From Ruegeria sp. EL01 (GTDB taxonomy: Bacteria; Pseudomonadota; Alphaproteobacteria; Rhodobacterales; Rhodobacteraceae), in NCBI RefSeq assembly GCF_900313035.1, contig NZ_OMPS01000048.1, positions 353,643-417,642 of the forward strand: a stretch of DNA of 64,000 nt, written 5' to 3'. Shown here piece by piece: positions 8,034 through 16,468 of the stretch (positions within the stretch are counted from its first letter, which is position 1; each line of letters opens with the position of its first letter). The position numbers and the translations under genes were made by a program. The notes under the pieces were generated by a model. The model was given only the letters and a program-made list of their open reading frames with translations, made no database searches and was not told the DNA's origin.

Positions 8034-8948
8034 CTATAGCTTTGGCGCAATAGTTGGGGGCGTCAAGTCTTGTCGGTTCAGTACCGCCTCGCGCCAGGAA
8101 ATAAAGCTGACCGCAGCAAGGATCAGTGTTCCGCCGGAAATCACCCAGATATCGACACCTTCGTGAAACACTGCAGCGCCCAGCGCCGTCGCCCAGATAA
8201 GCTGAAGAAACGTAACGGGTTGCGTGACGGCCACAGGGGCTGCCTGCAGGGCAAGTGTCATGAAGTAGTGACCGGCTGTTGCAAAACTGGCGACCAAAAA
8301 CAGCACTCCCAGATCGCGCAGGCTGGGCGGGCTCCAAACGGCGATGGCAAACGGGATCAAAGCGATGGTCACCCAAATCGACAAATGTGCCACAACAACA
8401 GAAGGTGGGATGTCCCGCACCAGTAACTTGGCCAACAGATATGATCCACCCAAAGCCAGCGCTGTTCCCAGCATGGCAAGGTGACCTGCCGACACCTCTC
8501 GGAAACCGGGGCGCAGGACGATCAGAACCCCGACCAAAGCGACCACAATCGCGGCGATGCGACGGATGGCCAGTTTCTCTCCCAAAAACAGCGCCGCGCC
8601 AAGGGTGACATAGACGGGCGTCATGTAGTTCATGGCCGTGACCTCGGCCAATGGGATTTTGGTCATGGCAAAAAACCATAACATCACGGCCGCCGCGTGG
8701 ATAACGCCGCGAAGTCCGAACAGTGTTAGATGTCGGGTCGTCAGATGCGTTTTCATGATCAGGCGCAGCGCAGGCAACACGAAAACCAGCCCCAGGACAT
8801 AGCGCAGAAAGGCCGCCTGAATGGGATCCATTGTGGTTCCAAGGGATTTCACAAGCGCTGTCATTACGACAAAAGACAGTCCGGCGGTGAACATCCAGAA
8901 CATCGCCGCAATCGGGCGCGATGAGGCAGCAAGTGTTGTCATGGCCAT
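8034..8948 (-). CDS. EamA/DMT-superfamily transporter
   Basis: 304 residues with about 10 membrane segments in two EamA halves (a second-half repeat begins near VSAGHLAMLGTALALGGSYLLAK). Such RhaT/YdcZ-like carriers export metabolites or amino acids. The motif around TPVYVTLGAALFLGEKLAIRR is the usual EamA end-of-repeat signature. The start at 8948 (MAMTTLAASS) is preferred; an earlier TTG would overlap the upstream gene. It lies 34 bases after the LysE-type exporter gene on the same strand, so the two exporters may share a transcript. Substrate unknown. Confidence 0.8.
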   Translation of the reverse strand: MAMTTLAASSRPIAAMFWMFTAGLSFVVMTALVKSLGTTMDPIQAAFLRYVLGLVFVLPALRLIMKTHLTTRHLTLFGLRGVIHAAAVMLWFFAMTKIPLAEVTAMNYMTPVYVTLGAALFLGEKLAIRRIAAIVVALVGVLIVLRPGFREVSAGHLAMLGTALALGGSYLLAKLLVRDIPPSVVVAHLSIWVTIALIPFAIAVWSPPSLRDLGVLFLVASFATAGHYFMTLALQAAPVAVTQPVTFLQLIWATALGAAVFHEGVDIWVISGGTLILAAVSFISWREAVLNRQDLTPPTIAPKL

Positions 8949-8982
8949 GGTTGAACACGGAAATCTGCGCAGGAACAACCCT

Positions 8983-9582
8983 TCACATGACAACAAGTTT
9001 CAAAGCGATACCCAGCATGACGACGCCGATCACGACATCCAGAACCTGCCAGGCACGCGGCCGCGCGAAAACAGGTGTCAAAACAGCCGCTCCGTAGCCC
9101 AGAGAGAAGAAGAAGACAAAGCTGGACAGCACCGCGCCAATTGCGAACCCCAGCCGGTCGTCGTACTGCGCCGAAATCGACCCAATCAGGACAACTGTAT
9201 CCAGATAAACATGTGGATTCAGCCAGGTGAAGGCCAAGACGGTCAGCAATACGGTGCGAAGACTGGTACGGTGACCTTCGCCAACCTTCATGACCGACCC
9301 GCCCTGCCAGGCGGACCAGAAGCTGCGCAAGCCGTACCATAGCAAGAAAGTTGCGCCGCCATAGCGCATCACGGTTTCAAACCAGGGTACCGTCTGTGAC
9401 AGAGTGCCAAAACCAGCCACGCCAGCGCCGATCAGGATCGAGTCAGACACAGCGCAGGTCAGACACAGCACGAATACATGCTCACGCCGCAGACCTTGTC
9501 GCAGGACAAATGCGTTTTGCGCACCAATGGCAAGGATCAAGCTGAAGCCAAGTGCAAACCCGGCGACCAGAGATGTGGACAT
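8983..9582 (-). CDS. LysE/ArgO-type basic amino acid exporter
   Basis: 199 residues with six predicted helices. GFSLILAIGAQNAFVLRQGLRREHV near the N-terminus, AVSDSILIGAGVAGFG and LAFTWLNPHVYLDTVVLIGS are hallmark motifs of the LysE/ArgO exporters, which pump out lysine, arginine or canavanine. It is transcribed divergently from a LysG/ArgP-type regulator 86 bases away, which is the classic arrangement of this exporter with its activator. The start follows GGAGG (AGGAGGTTTC ATG). Confidence 0.92.
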   Translation of the reverse strand: MSTSLVAGFALGFSLILAIGAQNAFVLRQGLRREHVFVLCLTCAVSDSILIGAGVAGFGTLSQTVPWFETVMRYGGATFLLWYGLRSFWSAWQGGSVMKVGEGHRTSLRTVLLTVLAFTWLNPHVYLDTVVLIGSISAQYDDRLGFAIGAVLSSFVFFFSLGYGAAVLTPVFARPRAWQVLDVVIGVVMLGIALKLVVM

Positions 9583-9668
9583 GAAACCTCCTGTGTTCGA
9601 GGCATTTGACTAAAGCCTGCCCAACGATCTATCAAATTAAAGATGCTTACCTGAAATAAGTTTGGCTA

Positions 9669-10574
9669 ATGTTACTCGACCCACACCATCTTTCTGCTCT
9701 GTCCGCGATTTTGCGCTACGGCAGTTTTGACGCGGCAGCGTCGGAACTGGCTGTCACTCCTTCGGCGATTTCCCAACGGATCAAAGCTTTGGAAGATCGT
9801 GTCGGCGCATCACTGATCAACCGAGGATTGCCCTGCACCGGAACACCGGCAGGGTTGCGCATCGCAGGATACGCCGAAGATATTGGCCTGCTCGAAGCGC
9901 AGTTATCGCGTGAATTGGCCCTGGAGCAGGGGGCAGGCCCCGCCCGCGTCAGGATCGCTGTGCCAGCTGACAGTCTGGCGACGTGGTTCATTGACGCGAT
10001 GTCCCAAACCCGGGATATGATGTTTGACCTGATTGTCGACGATCAGGACCATTCTGCAGATTGGTTGCGACGTGGTGAAGTGAGCGCGGCCGTCACTGTC
10101 GGTGGCCAGACCGTTTCCGGTTGCGACGCTGTGGCGCTTGGCGCAATGCGATATCTGCCCACGGCCAGCCCCGGTTTTGTAAACACATGGTTCAGAAACG
10201 GCGTCACTGCCAAAACGCTAAATCAGGCACCAAGCCTGACATTCAATCGCAAGGATGGCCTTCAAAATGCATGGATTAAGGCTCAGACAGGTACTCGCCT
10301 CTCGCCTCCGACACATTTCATGCCGTCCTCGCACGCATTTGTCGAAGCCGGCATCGCCGGGCTGGGATGGGGCATGAACCCAGAAGAGCTGGTTCGCGCG
10401 CCGATCAAAGACGGACAATTGCGCTCGATCACCCCGAATGCACATCTGGATGTTATGTTGACATGGCAGGTTGGCCGCATTCTCGCTCCTGCGCTTATGC
10501 CACTTACGTGTGCCGTCCAGAATGCCGCGGCAAAAGTCCTGATCCCTCCGGTCAAGGCCGAACGATTCCGCTAA
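9669..10574 (+). CDS. argP: LysR-family regulator of the ArgP/LysG type
   Basis: 301 residues. The N-terminal winged helix (DPHHLSALSAILRYGSFDAAASELAVTPSAISQRIKALEDRVG) has the ArgP/LysG pattern and is followed by a periplasmic-binding-like effector domain. Members activate the divergent lysine/arginine exporter gene when basic amino acids accumulate, and here the exporter gene faces it across 86 bases. Its stop overlaps the stop of the convergent MFS gene by 4 bases. The symbol rests on family resemblance plus the exporter neighbour. Confidence 0.88.
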   Translation: MLLDPHHLSALSAILRYGSFDAAASELAVTPSAISQRIKALEDRVGASLINRGLPCTGTPAGLRIAGYAEDIGLLEAQLSRELALEQGAGPARVRIAVPADSLATWFIDAMSQTRDMMFDLIVDDQDHSADWLRRGEVSAAVTVGGQTVSGCDAVALGAMRYLPTASPGFVNTWFRNGVTAKTLNQAPSLTFNRKDGLQNAWIKAQTGTRLSPPTHFMPSSHAFVEAGIAGLGWGMNPEELVRAPIKDGQLRSITPNAHLDVMLTWQVGRILAPALMPLTCAVQNAAAKVLIPPVKAERFR

Positions 10575-11845
10575 GAATGCTCCGGTTCTTTGGTTTCGGG
10601 AACAACAATGCGATAACATGCAACACTGGCCACCAAACTGGCCAAGACGATAAGATCAATCGCCAACGCAACTTCGTGTAGATGCGCGATACCGGCCAGT
10701 GCGGCCGAGATAACAACACCGGTCACGCGAACGATACTTTTGACTGCCGCTGCCCCCTGAACACGTTGGGCTTTGGGTGCGACATCCAGAAAATACAACT
10801 TGCGAGCACTGGTAATGCCCGTCACGGCGACCGTGACGACAAACAAAGCTATCGCATGCAAGTGCACGTCGTGGTCCAAGTGAAAATAGTGAAAGCCCAG
10901 CAAAATCGCACCCGTGACGGCCACCATGAGCGTTCCGGTCACCATGACCGCGCGATGAGATTTCATGTTCACGAGCTGCCACAACGGTGCGGAAACAAGG
11001 TATCCCGATGCTGAGGAGACGATTAACGCCGTCAGGCCCCGGGTTGACTCATGATGGGCTTCGGCGGCGATCAGAGCAAAAAACGGCACCGACAGAGAAA
11101 CAAAGACCAGAGGTAAGCGCATAACCATGTATCGCCTGAACCAGGCGTGATCGAACATCCCCACGATGCCTTTGATGTTTGCAGAAAGGGACAGTTTCGG
11201 TGCCGGTTTTGACACTTGAGATTGCTGATCGCGTTGCCCAACCTCGGACATCGCCAGGATGGAAAGCGCCGACAGCATGAAAAAGGCGAAAGATACCGCG
11301 ATAACAGTGGAATGTCGGGAAAACGGGGGATTTCCCTTGGTGATCTCATGGACCAACAAGGCAAGCCCGATGGCCCCCAAACCACCAACCCCCAGTTGCA
11401 CATAACGCATGATCATCCGGGATTTCGACTGCACATGATCCCCAAGCAGGTCCGCATACATCAGGCCCTGACTCTCGTCAAACAGGCCAATCAGGAAAAA
11501 CATCGATACAAAAGCCACGGCGATCAAAGGCACAACACCAGTCGCGGCAACGGCAATCGCCAGTATCAGACACACGCCAACCGCAACTTCGGTCAGCGCA
11601 ATTCCGCGTTTCTTTTGCTGTTTTGCGGCAAGCATCTGGGCCAGAAAGACATCGGCTATCATACTGCCAACCATGCGCACAGACACCAACGCCCCGGCTA
11701 TGAACATTGGAAGTTCGAACGACACCGCAAGAAACGGCAGCACGACCGAAGGGCTGCCCAAGGTCCAAGCAACCTGAGACAGGATACTCTGGCCAGTCAG
11801 AACCGGAACATTGCGTTTTGCGAGACTCGGGGGAACTTCTACCAT
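10571..11845 (-). CDS. MFS transporter of unknown substrate
   Basis: About 424 residues with roughly 12 hydrophobic helices in two halves split by a polar loop (QRDQQSQVSKPAPKLS). The resemblance is to MFS permeases only in general terms; motif A is weak (ADVFLAQMLAAKQQKKRGIA). Substrate and pathway are not recognisable. I give the ATG at 11845 (MVEVPPSLAKRN); a GTG 8 codons upstream (11869) is also possible and neither has a good ribosome site. It is convergent with the argP-like gene and lies downstream of the yebC terminator. Confidence 0.65.
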   Translation of the reverse strand: MVEVPPSLAKRNVPVLTGQSILSQVAWTLGSPSVVLPFLAVSFELPMFIAGALVSVRMVGSMIADVFLAQMLAAKQQKKRGIALTEVAVGVCLILAIAVAATGVVPLIAVAFVSMFFLIGLFDESQGLMYADLLGDHVQSKSRMIMRYVQLGVGGLGAIGLALLVHEITKGNPPFSRHSTVIAVSFAFFMLSALSILAMSEVGQRDQQSQVSKPAPKLSLSANIKGIVGMFDHAWFRRYMVMRLPLVFVSLSVPFFALIAAEAHHESTRGLTALIVSSASGYLVSAPLWQLVNMKSHRAVMVTGTLMVAVTGAILLGFHYFHLDHDVHLHAIALFVVTVAVTGITSARKLYFLDVAPKAQRVQGAAAVKSIVRVTGVVISAALAGIAHLHEVALAIDLIVLASLVASVACYRIVVPETKEPEHS

Positions 11846-11968
11846 CGGTATGACTTCAAGATCCGGCACGGCAGTTCTTTGGCCGCGTGCTCCTCTTCTC
11901 CGTTAGGTGCTGAACGTCAGACTATAGGGTTCTGTAGGTCCGGCCAATCATCGATCAGACCCAGTCAC

Positions 11969-11998
11969 AAAAAAACCCGGCCATTCAGGCCGGGTTCT
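11969..11998 (-). terminator. intrinsic terminator of yebC
   Basis: On the minus strand AACCCGGCC-TGAAT-GGCCGGGTT (arms 11988-11996 and 11974-11982) forms a perfect nine-pair stem with a five-base loop, followed by a run of T. It begins 24 bases after the yebC stop. Confidence 0.92.
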
Positions 11999-12020
11999 TA
12001 TCATACCAAAAGTGACCGGG

Positions 12021-12761
12021 TCAGAGCTGTGCCATGACTTCGTCTGTTGCCTCAAAGTTAGTGGTGACGCGCTGAACGTCGTCATCATCTTCCAAGGCAT
12101 CAACCAGCTTCATCAGGCGCTGCATGTCTTCCAGGCCCAGCTCGGTCGTGGTCATGGGTTTCCAGACCAGCTTGGTCGATTCCGTTTCGCCCAGCGCGGT
12201 CTCAAGCACGCTCGAGACGTCGTTCAGATCAGTATCTGCACACCAGATGATGTGACCATCATCCGAGCTTTCGACATCTTCGGCGCCCGCTTCGATTGCC
12301 GCCTCGAAAATCGTATCGGCATCCCCCGCTGACAGCGGATAGACGACCTCTCCCTTACGTTCGAACATGAAACCGACAGATCCGGTCTCACCCAGGTTGC
12401 CGCCGTTTTTGGAGAAGGTTGACCGTACCGTTGATGCGGTCCGGTTGCGATTGTCCGTCATCGTTTCGACAATCACGGCCACAGCGTTGGGGCCGTAACC
12501 TTCGTACCGGATTTCTTCGTACTCGTCGCCTTCGCCCGCAACCGATTTCTTGATCGCGCGGTCGATTACGTCCTTGGGGACTGAATTTGACTTGGCTTCT
12601 TTCACCGCCAAACGAAGACGCGGATTCTTTTCGGGATCGGGATCGCCCATCTTGGCGGCGACGGTGATCTCTTTCGACAGTTTGGAAAACAGCTTGGACC
12701 GCGCGGCGTCCTGACGCCCCTTGCGGTGCTGGATGTTGGCCCATTTGGAATGGCCGGCCAT
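12021..12761 (-). CDS. yebC: YebC/PmpR-family protein (TACO1-like)
   Basis: 246 residues starting MAGHSKWANIQHRKGRQDAA, the diagnostic YebC N-terminus, followed by LFSKLSKEITVAAKMG and the mid-region YEEIRYEGYGPNAVAVIVE. Members are cytoplasmic. They have been described both as transcription regulators and, more recently, as ribosome-associated factors helping translation of difficult (for example proline-rich) stretches. The length is normal. CAGGAGTATGCC before the ATG is a good ribosome site. It stands as a single gene with its own terminator. Confidence 0.95.
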   Translation of the reverse strand: MAGHSKWANIQHRKGRQDAARSKLFSKLSKEITVAAKMGDPDPEKNPRLRLAVKEAKSNSVPKDVIDRAIKKSVAGEGDEYEEIRYEGYGPNAVAVIVETMTDNRNRTASTVRSTFSKNGGNLGETGSVGFMFERKGEVVYPLSAGDADTIFEAAIEAGAEDVESSDDGHIIWCADTDLNDVSSVLETALGETESTKLVWKPMTTTELGLEDMQRLMKLVDALEDDDDVQRVTTNFEATDEVMAQL

Positions 12762-13002
12762 GGCATACTCCTGTCGCGTTCTGTAGTCCCGGGTCTATTA
12801 CGCAAGGATGGGTGCGATTTCAATAGGAGCCGCACCCATTGCCAGCATGCACAATGCCCGCCGTAGCGGGTTTACATGTGTTCCGATCATCTACAGCGCG
12901 GGAATTAGGATCGTTTCGAACGCGACAACAAACGCAGGCCGCGTCGCAGCCGTGGGAAAATTCCCCTTCGCTTTGGCCAGTTTGTGCGGATAAGGTCCGC
13001 TC
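12762..13002. other. 240-base divergent intergenic region with an inverted repeat
   Basis: This lies between yebC (minus) and the SLC13 permease gene (plus). The clearest structure is a perfect nine-base inverted repeat ATGGGTGCG/CGCACCCAT (12808-12816 and 12831-12839) with a 14-base loop, about 50 bases before yebC. No recognisable riboswitch or small gene was found; the open frame over 12808-12993 has no family resemblance. Confidence 0.4.
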
Positions 13003-14775
13003 ATGACGACAGATCAGATCATCCTTTTCGCGCTTTTCTTCACCGTCTTCGGCATGCTTCTTTGGGGCCGCTTTCGATACGACCTTGTTGCATTCTCGGC
13101 GTTGATGGTCGGCGTGGTGCTGGGCGTTGTGCCTGTCGATGATGCATTTGCAGGGTTCGGGCACCCGGCCACGATCATCGTTGCACTTGTCCTGGTGGTT
13201 TCAGCCGGGCTGGTCAGATCCGGTGCAGTGTTCCTGATCACCCGCACGCTGGTTGATGCCTCTCGTGGGCTTGGAGCACATATTGCCCTTATGGGTGGAA
13301 TCGGAGCGGTGCTGTCGGCATTCATGAACAACGTGGCTGCGCTGGCCCTATTGATGCCCGTCGACATCCAGACCGCGCGCAAAGCAGGGCGGTCAGTGGG
13401 CCTGACGCTGATGCCGTTAAGCTTTGCCACCATTCTGGGCGGCATGGCGACACTGATCGGAACCCCGCCCAACATCATCATTGCCTCGATCCGAGCAGAG
13501 ACGCTGGGTGAGCCGTTTCGCATGTTCGACTTCGCACCGGTCGGTGGCATAGCTGCAATCGCCGGGCTGGCCTTTGTCTCTCTGATCGGCTGGCGGCTGA
13601 TCCCAAACCGGGGCCCGCAAACGGAAACCTCCGAAGTTCTGGCTGAATACATCGCGGAATTGACCCTGCCGCCAGACTCTCAGCATATCGGTAAGCGTGT
13701 CAGCGAACTTTATGAGACGGCTGAGAAATCTGACGTGGCGATCATCGGGCTGATCCGGGATGGTAAACGCCGCTATGGGCGGTCGACCCACGCAACGCTG
13801 AAAGAAGGCGACGCGCTTGTTCTTGAGGCGCGCCCCGAAGCGCTGGATGAATTTCGTGCGGCATTGAATCTGGACTTTTCAGATACGCGCCGACAGGAGT
13901 TGCTGACCGCCGATGGAGATGGGCTTGAGGTGATCGAGGTGGTGGTGCCGGAAAACGCCCGCATCGCTGGGCGCACGGCGCAGGGTCTGGGCCTTGCCTG
14001 GCGTCAGAGCACCGTGCTTATGGGCATGTCGCGACAGGGCCTTCGCATCACCGAGCAAGTCCGCAAGACCGAGGTTGAAGCCGGCGACATCCTGCTGTTG
14101 CTCTGCCCCCGTGATCGTGGCGCTGACGTTACAGATTGGCTGGGCTGTCTGCCGTTGGCGCAGCGCGGCCTGAACGTCACGGCCAACAACAAGGCTTGGC
14201 TTGCCATTGGGCTGTTCGCCGCCGCGGTGCTGGCGGCAAGCATCGGACTGATCTATCTGCCAGTTGCGTTGGGGCTGGTTGTGGTGGCCTATGTTCTGAC
14301 CAAGATCATGCCCATCGCCGATCTATACAATCATATCGAATGGCCGGTCGTGGTTTTGCTGGGGTCCATGATCCCATTGGGCAGTGCGCTGGAGACATCC
14401 GGCGGGACCGAGCTTATTGCAAATGCTCTGATCCAGTTGACCGATGGTCTGCCGGCCTGGGCCATATTGACCGTGCTGATGGTTGTCACCATGACACTGT
14501 CAGATGTTTTGAATAATACGGCCACAGCAATCGTGGCAGCACCGGTGGGGATTCAAATGGCACGGGCTTTGGACGTGTCACCTGATCCGTTCCTGATGAC
14601 GGTCGCAGTGGCGGCCTCGGCAGCGTTCCTGACACCCATCGGGCATAAGAATAACACGCTCGTGCTGGGTCCTGGCGGATATCGGTTCGGGGATTATTGG
14701 CGTATGGGACTGCCCTTGGAAATTCTGATCATCTCGGTGTCGGTCCCTGCCATCCTTGTGTTCTGGCCGCTCTGA
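13003..14775 (+). CDS. SLC13-family permease with two central RCK_C (TrkA-C) domains
   Basis: 590 residues. An N-terminal half of about six helices holds the substrate-site motif SAFMNNVAALALLMP and LIGTPPNIIIAS. Two soluble TrkA-C-like domains lie in the middle (about residues 210-380: IGKRVSELYE, GDALVLEARPE; and ARIAGRTAQGLGLAW, GDILLLLCP). A C-terminal membrane half repeats the pattern (SDVLNNTATAIVAAPVGIQMA, LTPIGHKNNTLVLGPGGYRFGDYWRMG). Such DASS/ArsB-like carriers move dicarboxylates, sulfate or similar anions, usually with sodium; the anion cannot be assigned. It is followed 16 bases later by an amidotransferase gene. A second member is encoded at 18976-20754. Confidence 0.85.
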   Translation: MTTDQIILFALFFTVFGMLLWGRFRYDLVAFSALMVGVVLGVVPVDDAFAGFGHPATIIVALVLVVSAGLVRSGAVFLITRTLVDASRGLGAHIALMGGIGAVLSAFMNNVAALALLMPVDIQTARKAGRSVGLTLMPLSFATILGGMATLIGTPPNIIIASIRAETLGEPFRMFDFAPVGGIAAIAGLAFVSLIGWRLIPNRGPQTETSEVLAEYIAELTLPPDSQHIGKRVSELYETAEKSDVAIIGLIRDGKRRYGRSTHATLKEGDALVLEARPEALDEFRAALNLDFSDTRRQELLTADGDGLEVIEVVVPENARIAGRTAQGLGLAWRQSTVLMGMSRQGLRITEQVRKTEVEAGDILLLLCPRDRGADVTDWLGCLPLAQRGLNVTANNKAWLAIGLFAAAVLAASIGLIYLPVALGLVVVAYVLTKIMPIADLYNHIEWPVVVLLGSMIPLGSALETSGGTELIANALIQLTDGLPAWAILTVLMVVTMTLSDVLNNTATAIVAAPVGIQMARALDVSPDPFLMTVAVAASAAFLTPIGHKNNTLVLGPGGYRFGDYWRMGLPLEILIISVSVPAILVFWPL

Positions 14776-14791
14776 AGGATAAAGGCAGCGC

Positions 14792-15526
14792 ATGAAACGC
14801 TTTTTGATCTTACAACTGCGCCCGGAAACAGATGCCTCGGATGCCGAGTATGCCGCGATCCTGGATAAAACCGGATTGCTGCCAGACCAAACCCATCGCA
14901 TTCGTCTGGATTGCGAGGATCTGCCCGATGGGTTGGATGTCACTGACTATGCGGGCGTCATTGTCGGCGGCGGTCCCGGATGCGTCAGCGATGATCTGGC
15001 GACAAAATCGCATTTGGATGCAAAGATCGAAAACACCATCATGAACTTGATGCCGCAGATCACACGGCACGATCATCCTTTCATGGGCTGCTGCTATGGG
15101 CTGGGTATTCTGGCAGCGCATTTGGGCGGAGAGGTCAGCAAGGATCAATTCGGTGAACCTGTCGGCCCGTCGACTTGCCGACTGACCGATGACGGAACGG
15201 CTGATCCGTTGACCGCAGGGCTGGCACCGGAATTCGACGCCTTTGTGGGCCATAAAGAGGCTGTTCAGGGCCTACCCGACGGATGCGTACATCTGTTGGC
15301 GTCAGATCCCTGCCCTATACAAATGATCCGCTGGGGGCAGAACGTTTATGCCACCCAATTCCACCCCGAAGCAGACGCTGGAGACTTTGAACAGCGCATC
15401 AATATCTACAAACATCATGGCTACTTCCCACCCGAGGATGCTCAACTTCTGATCGATACCTGCAAGGCGGCGGATGTCACCCAACCCGGCGAAATCCTGC
15501 GTCGCTTTGCCGAGCGTTACGCCTGA
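14792..15526 (+). CDS. class I glutamine amidotransferase-like protein
   Basis: 244 residues with a class I GATase fold. Key elements are VIVGGGPGCVSDD, the nucleophile elbow FMGCCYGLGILAAHLGG (second Cys is the likely nucleophile), VGHKEAV, and the catalytic His-Glu in ATQFHPEADAGDF. It resembles the stand-alone GuaA-like amidotransferases (COG0518) and has no synthetase domain, so its acceptor is unknown. It probably shares a transcript with the preceding permease gene (16-base gap). A GACCCAAC/GTTGGGTC hairpin follows the stop. Confidence 0.82.
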   Translation: MKRFLILQLRPETDASDAEYAAILDKTGLLPDQTHRIRLDCEDLPDGLDVTDYAGVIVGGGPGCVSDDLATKSHLDAKIENTIMNLMPQITRHDHPFMGCCYGLGILAAHLGGEVSKDQFGEPVGPSTCRLTDDGTADPLTAGLAPEFDAFVGHKEAVQGLPDGCVHLLASDPCPIQMIRWGQNVYATQFHPEADAGDFEQRINIYKHHGYFPPEDAQLLIDTCKAADVTQPGEILRRFAERYA

Positions 15527-15553
15527 CCCAACGGAGCGGTTGCCGGTTGGGTC
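15525..15553 (+). terminator. hairpin after the amidotransferase gene
   Basis: GACCCAAC (15525-15532) and GTTGGGTC (15546-15553) form a perfect eight-pair stem overlapping the stop codon. There is no T-run after it, so it may be a weak or Rho-assisted terminator or an mRNA 3' end stabiliser. Confidence 0.45.
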
Positions 15554-15599
15554 CCTGCTCGACTAGGTTGATCTGACACGACTTTGGGAGGGGTTGTTC

Positions 15600-16457
15600 T
15601 TGGATCTACTTATAAGCGTCGGCCTGCCGATTTCCCTGGCCATCATCATGTTGTCGCTGGGCATCGGACTAGAGATCGCGGATTTCCGGCGGGTCATCAG
15701 CCGTCGTTACCCCTTTGCAATCGGTGCGCTGTGTCAGGTCGTACTGCTGCCCGTCGTTGCATTTGCGACCGTCAAACTGTTTGGCCTTCCGCCCGAAATC
15801 GCAGTGGGGTTTATGCTACTCAGCTTTTGTCCCGGCGGTGTGACCAGCAACATCCTGTCCAAACTTGCCAAGGCGGATGTGGCTTTGTCAGTCAGCCTGA
15901 CAGCCGTGATCAGCCTGCTTTCGATCCTGACGGTTCCCATTCTTGCTGCGTGGTCCATCAGCCACTTCATGGGCGAAGACGCACCAGACGTCTCGATCAG
16001 CGGGCTAGCGATTGCGATGTTCCTGATCACCACCCTGCCTGTGGCCGTCGGTGTGAGCGTTCGTCATTTTGCAACGGCCTTCGCCCAGAGGATCGATGCC
16101 CCACTGTCAAAACTGGCCGCCGCGCTGTTCGTTTTGATCGTCCTTGCTGCGCTGGCTGGGAACTGGCGGCTTTTTGTCGATAACCTCGGCATCATGGGCG
16201 CTGGATTGATTTCACTGAATGTCGCCCTGCTGTTGATCGGATTGGGACTGGCACGTGCCGCAAATCTGTCGTGGAACGAAAGCAAGACGATCTCAATCGA
16301 AACGGGCATTCAGAACTCGACTTTGGGCATTACGCTGGCTGCATTGATCACCGGAACAGAAAGCGGATTCAGCCCGCTGGCCCTTCCCTCGGCTGTGTAC
16401 GGGATAACAATGTACGCCGTGGCGATTCCGTTCCTCGCCTGGTTCCGCAACCGCTGA
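15600..16457 (+). CDS. bile acid:sodium symporter (SBF/BASS) family carrier
   Basis: About 285 residues, 9-10 helices. Typical BASS features are MLSLGIGLEIADFRRV, LSFCPGGVTSNILSKLAKADVALSVSLTA (the unwound helix that binds sodium) and GIQNSTLGITLAALI in the second half. Bacterial members import diverse organic anions with sodium (pantoate, keto acids, bile salts), so the name does not fix the substrate. I chose the TTG at 15600 because GGGAGGGG lies six bases upstream; a TTG two codons earlier would leave no spacing. It ends 11 bases before the flavoprotein gene, so the two are probably co-transcribed. Confidence 0.82.
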   Translation: MDLLISVGLPISLAIIMLSLGIGLEIADFRRVISRRYPFAIGALCQVVLLPVVAFATVKLFGLPPEIAVGFMLLSFCPGGVTSNILSKLAKADVALSVSLTAVISLLSILTVPILAAWSISHFMGEDAPDVSISGLAIAMFLITTLPVAVGVSVRHFATAFAQRIDAPLSKLAAALFVLIVLAALAGNWRLFVDNLGIMGAGLISLNVALLLIGLGLARAANLSWNESKTISIETGIQNSTLGITLAALITGTESGFSPLALPSAVYGITMYAVAIPFLAWFRNR

Positions 16458-16468
16458 AAGGACATTTG

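Noticed and set aside
8008..8958. 316-codon minus-strand frame beside the EamA gene
   Set aside because: A shifted frame over the same DNA with no hydrophobic helices; the EamA frame has ten.
12808..12993. 61-codon frame in the yebC/SLC13 gap
   Set aside because: Starts inside the inverted repeat, has no ribosome site and no recognisable protein features.
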